From FEN-727 sp036508635 (lineage in GTDB: Bacteria; Actinomycetota; Geothermincolia; Fen-727; Anoxymicrobiaceae): DNA of 21,837 nucleotides. The translations under genes were made by a program, and so were the position numbers. Of this stretch, positions 1-7,877 are shown piece by piece (the first letter of the stretch is position 1; the number at the start of each line of letters is the position of its first letter). The notes beneath the pieces are model-generated. The model saw only the letters and a list, made by a program, of their open reading frames with translations. It did not search any database and was not told the origin of the DNA. The stretch spans positions 1 through 21,837 of the forward strand of contig DATCGY010000185.1 in NCBI GenBank assembly GCA_036508635.1, read 5' to 3'.

Positions 1-149
1 GAGGGCTTTCGAGCGTGCTCGGTGGAGCCAGCTCATCGACCTTCTCGGCGTCGTACATAGTAGAAAAAAACCTGGACCGGATTACCGTAGTACTTGGCTC
101 TGTTTTCGCCGCCAGTACTGTCGCTCTCGTGTACCTTCTGAAGCCCTGA
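1..149 (+). CDS. secG: Preprotein translocase subunit SecG, C-terminal part (5' truncated by window)
   Basis: SecG is a small membrane subunit of the SecYEG protein-export channel. Only the last 48 codons lie in the window (reading frame from base 3, stop TGA at 147-149). The visible part has a Gly/Ser-rich stretch (GGASSSTFSAS), then EKNLDRITVVLGSVFA and a hydrophobic segment ending VALVYLLKP. This is the usual SecG tail order: a Gly/Ser loop, a charged 'EKxLxRxT' turn, then the second membrane helix. The N-terminal helix is outside the window. The next gene (rimP) starts about 140 bases later behind its own promoter-like sequence. Identification rests on a short fragment, so it is probable rather than certain. 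Confidence 0.72.
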   Translation, partial: GLSSVLGGASSSTFSASYIVEKNLDRITVVLGSVFAASTVALVYLLKP

Positions 150-176
150 GAACCCCCCTTAAGAGGCCTTCGCGAG

Positions 177-205
177 TTGCGCCTTGATGGGGTGTATGCT
201 AGAGT
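177..205 (+). promoter_or_regulatory. Candidate sigma-A type promoter for the rimP-nusA operon (extended -10)
   Basis: TTGCGC (177-182) could be a -35, separated by exactly 17 bases from TAGAGT (200-205) as a -10. A TG at 197-198 gives the extended -10 arrangement TGnTAGAGT. Transcription would begin near 212, upstream of the nested hairpins at 224-279 and of the rimP start at 293. Matches to consensus are partial (3/6 and 4/6), so this is a candidate only. Confidence 0.4.
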
Positions 206-223
206 AAACATGCCAATTGAAAG

Positions 224-279
224 CGCTCTTGATGAGTGGGCCAAATGCCCGCTTTTTGTTTACTAGAGCGACTTTTTTT
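224..279 (+). terminator. Nested terminator-like hairpins in the rimP-nusA leader (possible attenuator)
   Basis: An inner hairpin GTGGGC (236-241), loop CAAAT, GCCCGC (247-252) is followed directly by TTTTTGTTT (253-261), the form of an intrinsic terminator with an interrupted T tract. An outer stem CGCTCT (224-229) with AGAGCG (265-270) encloses it and is followed by a second tract of seven T (273-279). The structure sits after the promoter candidate and just before the ribosome-binding site GGAAGGAG (280-287). It could therefore end read-through from secG or attenuate the operon itself. Seen directly: the complementarity and T tracts. Inferred: the regulatory role. Confidence 0.55.
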
Positions 280-292
280 GGAAGGAGCAACG

Positions 293-757
293 GTGAAAGG
301 CGATATGGCGGATCGGGTGAGAGAAGTCACCGCGGACCTCCTGGCTGGCCTTTCACTCGATCTGGTCGATGTGACCGTCGGCCGGGAAAACGGGCGCACG
401 GTCGTCAGGCTGGCGCTCGACAGGGATGGTGGCATCACTCTCGATGAATGCGCGCAGGCGAGCGAGCTCGCAGGGCAAGTGCTCGATCGCGAGGAGGTCT
501 TCCCGGGCGCGTACGTGATCGAGGTGATGAGTCCGGGGGTCAAGAGACTCCTAAGGCGGCCTGAAGATTTCACAAGAAGTATCGGCAAGCGAGTAAAGGT
601 GAGCTTGCGCCAGCCTTTCGAGGGAAGGACTGATTTTTCAGGGATACTCCGAAGTGCCGGAGAGGAGTCGTTCGGCCTGGACATGGGAGATGAGCTCCTG
701 GAGCTTAAGTACACGAGCCTTACCGCCGCCAGGCTCGACCCGGAATTGCCCTGGTAG
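293..757 (+). CDS. rimP: Ribosome maturation factor RimP
   Basis: RimP helps assemble the 30S ribosomal subunit in the cytoplasm. The 154-residue product has the expected N-terminal alpha/beta domain with the family signature EVMSPGVKRLLRRPEDF, the counterpart of the usual 'EVSSPGLDRPL' segment. An SH3-like C-terminal domain follows (KRVKVSLRQPFEGRTDFSG onward). I chose GTG at 293 because GGAAGGAG lies five bases upstream. ATG at 305 is an in-frame alternative, and the longer in-frame ATG at 236 would start inside the terminator-like hairpin. The gene is first in a long operon, 24 bases before nusA, the conserved rimP-nusA-infB order. Length and motifs are normal. Confidence 0.95.
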   Translation: MKGDMADRVREVTADLLAGLSLDLVDVTVGRENGRTVVRLALDRDGGITLDECAQASELAGQVLDREEVFPGAYVIEVMSPGVKRLLRRPEDFTRSIGKRVKVSLRQPFEGRTDFSGILRSAGEESFGLDMGDELLELKYTSLTAARLDPELPW

Positions 758-781
758 ACGGTGGGCGGGGAGATGTGAAAA

Positions 782-2305
782 TTGAAGTTCAAGTTAATCG
801 ATGCCTTAAAGCAGATCGAGCTCGAGAAGGGCCTCGCCACGGAAACCGTCCTAGACGCCCTCAAGGACGCACTGCTAACGGCATACAAGAAAAACTACGG
901 TGAGCTCAGCGAAGAGGTTGACGCACGCATAGACATAGACGAAATCACCGGCGACATCAAGGTGTTCGAAACGCAAGAGAACGAAAAAGGCGTTGCCGAA
1001 GAGATGGAGGTAACTCCTGAGAACTTCGGTCGAATTGCGGCTCAGACCGCAAAGCAGGTAATAATCCAGCGCATACGAGAAGCCGAGCGCGAGCTCATGT
1101 TCGACGAGTATCACGGCCGGGAGGGCGATATAGTGACCGGCATCGTTCAGCAGAGCGATCAGCGGTACACGCTCATCGACCTTGGGAAGGTCGAGGCGCT
1201 GTTGCCCCCCAGCGAGCAGGTGCGCGGTGAGCGATATGAGCACGGAGCGCGGCTGAAGACTTACATAGTCGACGTTCGAAAGACCACCAAGGGTCCCCAG
1301 ATAATGGTTTCTCGCACACATCCCGGGCTGCTCAAACGCCTTTTCGAGCTCGAAGTACCGGAGATATACGATGGGCTGGTAGAGATCAAGGCGGTTGCGC
1401 GAGAGGGCGGGCAGCGATCTAAGGTAGCAGTTGTCTCTCACGATTCCAACGTTGATCCTGTCGGAGCATGCGTTGGCGCAAAGGGCTCGAGGGTCCGAAT
1501 GATCGTAAGTGAGCTGCGAGGAGAAAAAGTCGACATCGTCGAATGGAAAGAAGATCCGGCGGAGTTTGTCGCCAACGCGATAAGCCCGGCCAAGGTCAAG
1601 GAGGTCCTTGTCGATCTCGCAAACCTGACCGCCGAAGTCATAGTCCCCGACAACCAGTTATCTCTGGCCATCGGGAAAGAAGGGCAGAACGCGCGCCTGG
1701 CGGCAAAGCTTACCGGATGGCGCATCGATATCCTGAGCGAGTCACAGGCGATGGAAGCCGCGGCTATGAGGGCAGAGCAGGATTTAGAGGCCGAAAAGGC
1801 AGGCGATAGCGAGCAGATCTGCAGGGCGATAACCAGCACGGGGCAGCGATGCAAGAACAAGGCCCTCGCCGGCTCCGAGTTCTGTGGTATTTCGGCGCAC
1901 CAGCGTCTCGGTGAGCTGATAGAAGAAGGCTCTGACGAAATCGAGGTCTACACTCCCGATGGAGGGCAGTTCGAGACGGTAGCCGGGGCGGCCACCGCTG
2001 AGAACATGCCTGAAGGCGGGGGCGGGACCGGAGAAGATGCGGGCGAAACAAGTGCCGGTATCGATGAAGCCGCAGAAGGCGGCGCCGAGGACAAGGCGGC
2101 TTCCCCTGAACCTGAAACCACCGATGACTCAGAGGGCGAGTTCGAAAAGAAGACGCCGGGCGAGGAAGAGCTTATCGAAGCCGTTGAAGAGACCGTGGAG
2201 CCTGATACGGAAGCTGGCCCGGCCGAGTCGGGCGCCGATGGGCAGTCCGAATCCATGGTTGAAGCAACCGCCGAGGAGGAAGAGCTCGAGACCGAGGGCG
2301 AATAG
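782..2305 (+). CDS. nusA: Transcription termination/antitermination factor NusA with C-terminal Cys-rich module and acidic tail
   Basis: NusA binds RNA polymerase and nascent RNA and modulates pausing, termination and antitermination. The 507-aa product has the N-terminal polymerase-binding domain (about 1-110), an S1 domain (from about residue 112), KH1 (GAKG at 232-235) and KH2 (GKEG at 298-301, followed by QNARLAAKLTGW). The acidic repeats of proteobacterial NusA are absent. Instead residues 347-373 form a compact Cys3His pattern (C347, C357, C368, H373), followed by about 130 residues very rich in Glu, Asp, Ala and Gly. The start is TTG at 782 with GGGGAG upstream. An ATG at 773 in the same frame meets TGA at once, so TTG is required. 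The core is certain; the role of the tail is unknown. Confidence 0.96.
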   Translation: MKFKLIDALKQIELEKGLATETVLDALKDALLTAYKKNYGELSEEVDARIDIDEITGDIKVFETQENEKGVAEEMEVTPENFGRIAAQTAKQVIIQRIREAERELMFDEYHGREGDIVTGIVQQSDQRYTLIDLGKVEALLPPSEQVRGERYEHGARLKTYIVDVRKTTKGPQIMVSRTHPGLLKRLFELEVPEIYDGLVEIKAVAREGGQRSKVAVVSHDSNVDPVGACVGAKGSRVRMIVSELRGEKVDIVEWKEDPAEFVANAISPAKVKEVLVDLANLTAEVIVPDNQLSLAIGKEGQNARLAAKLTGWRIDILSESQAMEAAAMRAEQDLEAEKAGDSEQICRAITSTGQRCKNKALAGSEFCGISAHQRLGELIEEGSDEIEVYTPDGGQFETVAGAATAENMPEGGGGTGEDAGETSAGIDEAAEGGAEDKAASPEPETTDDSEGEFEKKTPGEEELIEAVEETVEPDTEAGPAESGADGQSESMVEATAEEEELETEGE

Positions 2306-2312
2306 CTTGGTA

Positions 2313-2579
2313 ATGCAGCTTCGCACCTGCATAGGGTGTGGCGAAAAGAAGACGAAAAGTGAAATGATAAGGGTCGGCGCAGTGGGCGGTGGAGTAGCGA
2401 TCACGGGTCCAGGAAAGCATCCAGGACGTGGAGCATACGTTTGCCCGAGCGCTGATTGTCTACGAAAAGCAAGGAAAAAGGGAAGCCTTTCCAGGAAGCT
2501 TCGGATGAACGTTACCGAAATGTTGTACGAGGAGCTCGAGCTTCTAATAGAGGATAAACAGAGGGTATCGATTGGGTAA
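2313..2579 (+). CDS. ylxR: YlxR family RNA-binding protein
   Basis: This 88-residue basic protein matches the YlxR family found between nusA and infB in Gram-positive bacteria. The N-terminus QLRTCIGCGEKKTKSEMIRV carries the CxxC of the conserved 'RTCxGC' motif, and GKHPGRGAYVCPSADCLRKA carries the family 'GRGAYVC' segment. YlxR proteins are small nucleic-acid-binding proteins, implicated in RNase P binding or transcription in some species; the role here is inferred from family and position. ATG 2313 is taken as start. TTG 2307 is an alternative better spaced from the GAGGG at 2294. The end overlaps the infB start by 8 bases, indicating translational coupling. Confidence 0.92.
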   Translation: MQLRTCIGCGEKKTKSEMIRVGAVGGGVAITGPGKHPGRGAYVCPSADCLRKARKKGSLSRKLRMNVTEMLYEELELLIEDKQRVSIG

Positions 2580-5247
2580 CATAAGGGTACACGAACTGGC
2601 AACAGAACTTCGCAAATCCAACCGCGAGGTATCTGACAGGCTGCGCAAGCTGGGGATACCTGCCAGGACGAACCTCTCATCGATAAAGCAGGAAGACGCC
2701 AACAAGGTTCGCGTGTCATTTGGACGCGAACCTATCCCCATAGAAAAGCCCAAGAAGAAACCCGCGGCAAAGAAGCCTGCTGCGAAAAAGGCGGAAAAGA
2801 AGCCGGCGGCCAGGAAAGCCGCCACCAAGAAGGCCGAAAAGAAGCCCGCCGAAAAGAAGCCCGAGGCTAAAAAGGCCGAAAAGAAGCCGGAGGCCAGGAA
2901 AGCCACGGCTAAAAAAGCGGAAAAAGCACCCGAGGCCGCAAAACCTGCGGCTAAGAAGATCGAGAAGAAACCTGAGCCGGCGAAGGCGGCAGAGGCACCG
3001 GCAGCGGCCAAGGAGACCAAACCCGCGGAGCCTCCCGTGGTAGAGCCAGCCGCCCAGATGCCTACCGTGGTAAAGCCGGCCGCCCAGGTGCCACCCGCGG
3101 CAAAGAAAGTCGCAGCGCCTCCTGAAGTGAAGGCAGCGGCTCCCGCTGCACATCCCGCTGCACATAAAGCGCCCGAGAGACAGGTCCAACCGACGCAGAA
3201 AGCGCCCGCACCTTCACCTCAGGCGCCCGCGAAGCCACCCGCCGCAAAGAAGCCTTTGGCCCCAGCCGCAAAGCATACCGGTCAACCCGCCGGGAAAGCC
3301 GCTGAGAAACCAGCAAAACCACCGGAGGGCAAACCCGAGGCGAGACCTGATAGGGCCAGGGGCAAGAAACAGCCATTGCGAGTGGCTCCACCGGACCGCA
3401 AGCCCGAAGGCCATGGTGCTTCGAAAGCTCGGAAAGTCTACAGGTTCGTTCCCCGCGGCAGAGGCGCGCCTTCCCGAGCCAAGGCGGCTCCGAGCACCGT
3501 TGCCCCCAAGCTGCTTCGTGTACCTTCGGGTGTCACAGTTAAAGACTTTGCCCAGAAGGCCGGGCTGACTCCCACCGACGTCATCAGAAAGATGATGACT
3601 TTCGGCGAGATGCTGACCGTCAACCAGCCGATAAATGACGAAGCCTTGAGGCTACTTTCTGAAGATCTCGGCATCGAGATCAAGATCAAGGCTCAGAGGG
3701 TCGAAGAGTTCGAGGAGATAACCGACATCGCAGAAGATATGGAGCCGCGCCCGCCTGTCGTCACTGTGATGGGGCACGTGGACCACGGCAAGACGTTGCT
3801 GCTGGACGCGATACGAAAGACCGACGTGATCTCCAGCGAGATGGGTGGAATAACGCAGCACATCGGCGCTTACCAGGTGAACTTTGAGGGCAAACCCATA
3901 ACGTTCATAGATACACCAGGCCACGAATCGTTCACCGCGATGAGAGCGAGGGGGGCCCAGGCCACCGATATAGTCGTGCTCGTCATTGCCGCTGACGACG
4001 GCGTAATGCCACAGACGGTCGAGGCCCTCGACCATGCCTTGGACGCCAACGTACCTATAATTGTAGCAGTCAACAAGATAGATAAGCCCGCCGCCGATCC
4101 ATACCGCGTACGGCAGCAGTTGTCCGAGAAGGGCCTCATCCCCGAAGATTGGGGTGGAGAGACAGTCTTTGTAGACATCTCGGCAAAGCAGGGCACGAAC
4201 ATCGACCACCTCCTCGAGATGGTGCTGCTCGTAGCCGAGCTGCTCGAGCTCAAGGCAAACCCGAACGCTCCCGCGAGCGGTGTTGTGGTCGAGGCGAAGC
4301 TGGATCGGACGCGGGGCAACTTTGCTACGCTCCTTGTACAGAGAGGAATGGCCCGCATCGGCGATGTCGTCGTAGTTGGTACTGCCTGGGGACGGATCAA
4401 GGCGATGTTCGACGATAAAGCCGAGACACTCGAGAGCGCTGGTCCCGCGCAGCCGATAGAGCTGCTGGGCTTGTCGAGCCTTCCGATGGCCGGAGACGAG
4501 TTCCGCGTTGTTGAAGACGAGAAAAAGGCACGGCAGATTACTGACCGGCGCAGAATGCACAAGAAGATTGAGGAGCAGGGGGGTCCGCCAAAGCACGTCT
4601 CGCTCGAAAACCTCTTCGACCGCATCAAGGAGGGCGAGCTCAACCAGCTAAAGGTCGTTCTCAAAGCCGACACACAAGGTTCGCTCGAGGCAATAACGGA
4701 TTCGCTCGAGAAGCTCTCGCGAGACGAGGTCAAGCTCAACGTCATCCACTCGGGGGTCGGAGGAATCTCCGAAACAGACATCATGCTGGCGTCCGCGAGC
4801 GACGCTATAGTGCTTGGTTTCACCGTGCGGCCGGACACCAAAGCTGCACGTATCGCCGAGACCGAGCAGGTGGATATTCGCACATACCAGATCATCTATA
4901 AACTTACGGAAGACATGGAGGCGGCACTAATCGGCATGCTTGAGCCCGAGTACGTCGAAGAGACGCTTGGAAGGGCGGAAGTCAGGCAGACTTTCAGAGT
5001 GCCAGGGATGGGAATGGTCGCCGGCTCCTACGTGTTGGACGGCGAGATCACGCGCAACTCGCAGGGAAGGGTGGTCAGGGAAGGCGTCGTGATCTTTGAC
5101 GGCAAGATATCATCTCTCAGGCGCTTCAAGGATGATGTAAAGTCGGTTGCAACGGGATTTGAGTGCGGGATCGGTCTGGAGAACTTCAACGACATCAAGG
5201 AAGGCGACATAATAGAGGCGTACCATCTTAAGGAGATCCCGAGATAG
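2572..5247 (+). CDS. infB: Translation initiation factor IF-2
   Basis: IF2 is the GTPase that places initiator tRNA on the ribosome and promotes subunit joining. The 891-aa protein has an N-terminal IF2_N module (about 1-50), then a long Lys/Ala/Pro-rich linker (about 57-310) containing five 14-residue tandem repeats. A second IF2_N-like segment follows (about 314-365). The G domain has G1 GHVDHGKT at 401-408, a GGITQHIGAY switch I, DTPGHE, NKID at 501-504 and SAK. Domains II-IV make up the C-terminus. The start is TTG 2572 with GAGGG six bases upstream, overlapping the end of ylxR. The catalytic core is ordinary; only the length and repetitiveness of the linker stand out. Confidence 0.97.
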   Translation: MGNIRVHELATELRKSNREVSDRLRKLGIPARTNLSSIKQEDANKVRVSFGREPIPIEKPKKKPAAKKPAAKKAEKKPAARKAATKKAEKKPAEKKPEAKKAEKKPEARKATAKKAEKAPEAAKPAAKKIEKKPEPAKAAEAPAAAKETKPAEPPVVEPAAQMPTVVKPAAQVPPAAKKVAAPPEVKAAAPAAHPAAHKAPERQVQPTQKAPAPSPQAPAKPPAAKKPLAPAAKHTGQPAGKAAEKPAKPPEGKPEARPDRARGKKQPLRVAPPDRKPEGHGASKARKVYRFVPRGRGAPSRAKAAPSTVAPKLLRVPSGVTVKDFAQKAGLTPTDVIRKMMTFGEMLTVNQPINDEALRLLSEDLGIEIKIKAQRVEEFEEITDIAEDMEPRPPVVTVMGHVDHGKTLLLDAIRKTDVISSEMGGITQHIGAYQVNFEGKPITFIDTPGHESFTAMRARGAQATDIVVLVIAADDGVMPQTVEALDHALDANVPIIVAVNKIDKPAADPYRVRQQLSEKGLIPEDWGGETVFVDISAKQGTNIDHLLEMVLLVAELLELKANPNAPASGVVVEAKLDRTRGNFATLLVQRGMARIGDVVVVGTAWGRIKAMFDDKAETLESAGPAQPIELLGLSSLPMAGDEFRVVEDEKKARQITDRRRMHKKIEEQGGPPKHVSLENLFDRIKEGELNQLKVVLKADTQGSLEAITDSLEKLSRDEVKLNVIHSGVGGISETDIMLASASDAIVLGFTVRPDTKAARIAETEQVDIRTYQIIYKLTEDMEAALIGMLEPEYVEETLGRAEVRQTFRVPGMGMVAGSYVLDGEITRNSQGRVVREGVVIFDGKISSLRRFKDDVKSVATGFECGIGLENFNDIKEGDIIEAYHLKEIPR
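2791..3000 (+). repeat. Five tandem 42-bp (14-codon) repeats in the infB linker
   Basis: Residues 74-143 of IF2 read as five consecutive 14-residue units. Each begins AEKKP or a variant (AEKKP, AEKKP, AEKKP, AEKAP, IEKKP), and the first four end in KK. The units diverge at synonymous and non-synonymous positions, so this looks like an aged in-frame tandem expansion. The protein segment is highly basic and probably disordered, resembling histone H1-like Lys/Ala/Pro tails. Confidence 0.85.
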
Positions 5248-5290
5248 CGCGCCGCTAGATGTTTCCACCGAAGTCACCCCGGAGGGCTCC

Positions 5291-5602
5291 ATGAAATTCT
5301 TCATAGGCATTGGAAGATATCAACTCGACATGGCATCATGCAAATCTCTCAAAGATAAACGCAGGTTTGTGAAGAGCATCGTTGACCGCCTGGGCAACAG
5401 TAAGGTTATTGCAATATCCGAGGTGGGGGACAACGATTACTGGAAGAGCGGTACCCTCGCGCTATCGTGCGTGTCCGCGTCCAGGGAGGTAGTGCAGAAC
5501 ACCCTCGACCGCGCGGTAAAGACAATCGAAGGGTACGGGGTGGAGGTCGTTCGGGCCGACAGTTGGATCCTGAATCCTGAAGATCTCGAGGAGAACCTCT
5601 GA
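5291..5602 (+). CDS. ylxP: DUF503 / YlxP family protein
   Basis: This 103-residue protein matches the DUF503 (YlxP) family, whose gene commonly lies between infB and rbfA. Recognisable features are the short N-terminal beta strand, then CKSLKDKRRFVKSIVDRLGN (the family 'SLKeKRxVvksl' helix) and a central SEVGDNDYWKSGTLALSCVS segment. Its biochemical role is not established, although the invariant location suggests a part in ribosome assembly or function. The ATG is preceded by GGAGG (5281-5285) at five-base spacing. The gene starts 43 bases after infB, and its stop shares one base with the rbfA start. Confidence 0.92.
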   Translation: MKFFIGIGRYQLDMASCKSLKDKRRFVKSIVDRLGNSKVIAISEVGDNDYWKSGTLALSCVSASREVVQNTLDRAVKTIEGYGVEVVRADSWILNPEDLEENL

Positions 5603-5967
5603 TGTCGAGGAGGCTAAACCGCGTCGACGAAGCATGTAAAGAGCAGCTTTCAGAGATCCTCCAGCGCGAGCTGAAAGATCCAAGAATAGGGTTTGTCACG
5701 ATCACCCAAGTCAAGGTGACACCCGACCTCAGGCATGCGAAGGTGTTCATCAGCATACTGGGGACCGAGGAAGAGGCCGAAGCATCACTGGAAGGGCTCC
5801 AGAGCGCGAAAGGCTACCTGAAATCGCGACTCGGAAAGCACCTGAGGCTGAAATACCTTCCCGAGCTCGAATTTGTTCACGAGCATGTAACGCAGGAAGC
5901 ACTCCACCTGCAGGAAATAATGAAACAGGTTGAAGACGAGGATGAGGAGGACGGGAGTGTTGGATGA
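5602..5967 (+). CDS. rbfA: 30S ribosome-binding factor RbfA
   Basis: RbfA binds immature 30S subunits and is needed for 16S rRNA processing. The 121-aa product has the family pattern: an N-terminal basic helix (RRLNRVDEACKEQLSEILQ), RELKDPRIGFVTITQVKVTPDLRHAKVFIS, and a C-terminal helix with LRLKYLPELEFVHE. This is the single KH-like fold. ATG 5602 shares one base with the preceding stop (TGATG), and GAGGAG lies at 5588-5593. The acidic C-terminal end is read in another frame as the ribosome-binding site and start of nrnA. Length is usual. Confidence 0.95.
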   Translation: MSRRLNRVDEACKEQLSEILQRELKDPRIGFVTITQVKVTPDLRHAKVFISILGTEEEAEASLEGLQSAKGYLKSRLGKHLRLKYLPELEFVHEHVTQEALHLQEIMKQVEDEDEEDGSVG

Positions 5968-6946
5968 GCGGGAACTCAATCGTGCCGCGGAATTGCTCGC
6001 GTCCAGTGAACCCGTGATGATATTCGGTCACGAATGGCCTGACGGGGACGCTATAGGAGCAGTGCTTGGATTAGGCATCGCGCTCACTGAAAAGGGAAAG
6101 CGCGTACAGTTGAGCTGGCCCGGCCCTCTCGAGATGCCCCAGAAATACCAGTTCCTACCCGGAACCGAAAAGCTTGTCGCCTCACGTGAGTTGAGGCCGG
6201 AGGGCTTTGCCATCGCCGTCGATTGCGCGACTGAAGACCGCTTGAGAGAGCTCAAAGATGTCGCCTTCGCGGCCGGTGGGCTCATAAACGTAGACCATCA
6301 TCCCGATAACACCAGGTTCGGATCGGTGAATCTTGTGGACGAGACCGCGGCCGCAACATGCGAGATCCTGTACGCGATCTGCGAAAAGCTCGGTTTCGCG
6401 ATCGGATACGAGGCGGCTCTTTGCTTTTATACCGGTATTGTGACGGACACGGGCAGGTTTCAGTTCAGCAACACTACCGCCGGGACGTTTGCGACCGCTT
6501 CGGGGATCCTGTCGAAGGGAGTCAAGCCAAACCGAGTCTACGAGAATGTATATCAGAGCGATTCTCTCGCTTACATCAGGTTGACCGGCGAGGTGTTGAC
6601 AAGGGCTGTCTACGATGAGGATCTCTCGTTCGTCTACGGTTGGGTAAAGCAGGACGATTTAAAGAGATTTGGCGTTCGCTTATACGAGACAGAGGACCTG
6701 ATCGACGACCTGAGGGCTCTCAAAGGGCACGTCGTAGCCGCAATCTTCAAGGAACAGCCAAGCGGGGCTATCAGGGTCAGTGTGCGGTCGAGGGTCGAAT
6801 GCGACATCGGAAGTATCGCGAGAAAGCTCGGCGGTGGCGGACACCGGGTCGCTGCGGGATATACCTCTACCAGGGGAACCCTGGAGGAGGCTATCGAGGA
6901 GCTCAAGGGAGAGATAATTGCCTCCGGTCGGAGTGCTGATTGTTGA
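5957..6946 (+). CDS. nrnA: DHH/DHHA1 phosphoesterase NrnA (oligoribonuclease / pAp phosphatase)
   Basis: NrnA-type enzymes degrade 2-5 nt RNAs and dephosphorylate pAp, completing RNA turnover and sulfur-assimilation by-product removal. In the 329-residue product the DHH domain shows H25-x3-DGD31 (HEWPDGDAIG), VDC with D89, and VDHH with D113-H114-H115, the Mn-binding ligands. The C-terminal DHHA1 domain has the substrate loop GGGGHRVAAG. Start: GTG 5957, six bases after AGGAGG (5945-5950). TTG 5960 and ATG 5942 are in-frame alternatives. The start overlaps the rbfA end by 11 bases and the gene end overlaps truB by 29 bases. The rbfA-nrnA-truB order is typical. Confidence 0.93.
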   Translation: MLDERELNRAAELLASSEPVMIFGHEWPDGDAIGAVLGLGIALTEKGKRVQLSWPGPLEMPQKYQFLPGTEKLVASRELRPEGFAIAVDCATEDRLRELKDVAFAAGGLINVDHHPDNTRFGSVNLVDETAAATCEILYAICEKLGFAIGYEAALCFYTGIVTDTGRFQFSNTTAGTFATASGILSKGVKPNRVYENVYQSDSLAYIRLTGEVLTRAVYDEDLSFVYGWVKQDDLKRFGVRLYETEDLIDDLRALKGHVVAAIFKEQPSGAIRVSVRSRVECDIGSIARKLGGGGHRVAAGYTSTRGTLEEAIEELKGEIIASGRSADC

Positions 6947-7877
6947 TAAACCGGTCGGTATAACCTCGAGGAAGGCGGTTTCGGAGGTAGGCGGGCTGGC
7001 TGGTGCTGCGAGGAGCGGCCACGCCGGGACGCTCGATCCACTGGCCACGGGGGTGCTGGTCGTATGCCTTGGGAGGGCTACCCTTCTGTCGAGCTACCTG
7101 GCAGGCGGAACCAAGGTCTACCTGGTCACTGCGATACTCGGCATGGTCACCGACAGCTACGATCTCGATGGCGCCGTAGTCGCACAGTGCGATGCGTCCG
7201 AATGCAGGCGTGAAGACATAAAGAATGCCGCGTCAGCGTTCGTCGGTACCATGGAACAGCTGCCGCCAGCATATTCGGCGGTGAAATTTCAGGGAAGGCC
7301 CTTGTATCATTACGCGAGGCTGGGGACAGAGGTCGAGCGAAAGCCCAGGACAGTCTCGGTGGACTCAATCGATATCCTGTCGATGGGCGCCGATGAAGAA
7401 GGTGTAAAAGCGGGATTCAGGATCACCTGCGGTCCGGGGACGTACATCCGAAGCCTGATCCACGACATTGGTGATAGACTCGGCTGCGGAGCTACGGTCT
7501 CGGCGTTGCGCAGAGTGAGGTCCGGCGATTTTGACATAGACAGGGCGATTCCCCTCGAGAGGTTTTCTTCCGGAAGGTTTGAGGTAGCCGATGCGTTGAT
7601 AAGCATGGAAGCGGCGACTGCGGGATTTCCAAGCGCGACGGTCGTACTGGAAGGGGAGCTCCCGGTGAGACAGGGCAAGCCGCTGGAACTATCAATGCTC
7701 AAGGGCCCACCTCCGGACGTAAACGTTTATAGAGTGATGAGCGACGGCGGGAGCTTGCTCGCTCTCTATGGGCCGCCCAGGCTCGAAGATGGCGCAGAGG
7801 TTATGGGCAGAGCGGTCCGGGTGATACGGGCTTCTACGCTTGAAATGGGTGACGATGAAGCTTCTAAGACACACTGA
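6918..7877 (+). CDS. truB: tRNA pseudouridine(55) synthase TruB
   Basis: TruB converts U55 to pseudouridine in the T loop of tRNAs. The 319-aa product begins GVLIVDKPVGITS, the family's N-terminal 'DKPxGxTS' segment. The catalytic motif GHAGTLDPLATGVL places the nucleophilic aspartate at residue 40. Downstream PPAYSAVKFQGRPLYHYAR and GTYIRSLIHDIGDRLG are the further conserved tRNA/active-site blocks. A C-terminal PUA-like region follows (about 240-319). The start is TTG 6918 with AAGGGAG just upstream, inside the 3' end of nrnA; no ATG lies early enough to include the DKP motif. The 3' end overlaps ribF. Confidence 0.96.
   Translation: MPPVGVLIVDKPVGITSRKAVSEVGGLAGAARSGHAGTLDPLATGVLVVCLGRATLLSSYLAGGTKVYLVTAILGMVTDSYDLDGAVVAQCDASECRREDIKNAASAFVGTMEQLPPAYSAVKFQGRPLYHYARLGTEVERKPRTVSVDSIDILSMGADEEGVKAGFRITCGPGTYIRSLIHDIGDRLGCGATVSALRRVRSGDFDIDRAIPLERFSSGRFEVADALISMEAATAGFPSATVVLEGELPVRQGKPLELSMLKGPPPDVNVYRVMSDGGSLLALYGPPRLEDGAEVMGRAVRVIRASTLEMGDDEASKTH

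Noticed and set aside
150..292. tRNA genes between secG and rimP, as found in enterobacteria
   Set aside because: No T-arm or acceptor-stem pattern; the region is accounted for by the promoter candidate and nested hairpins.
5281..5290. Small hairpin GGAG-GG-CTCC over the ribosome-binding site of the DUF503 gene
   Set aside because: Four-base stem with a two-base loop is too tight to form stably; likely chance.
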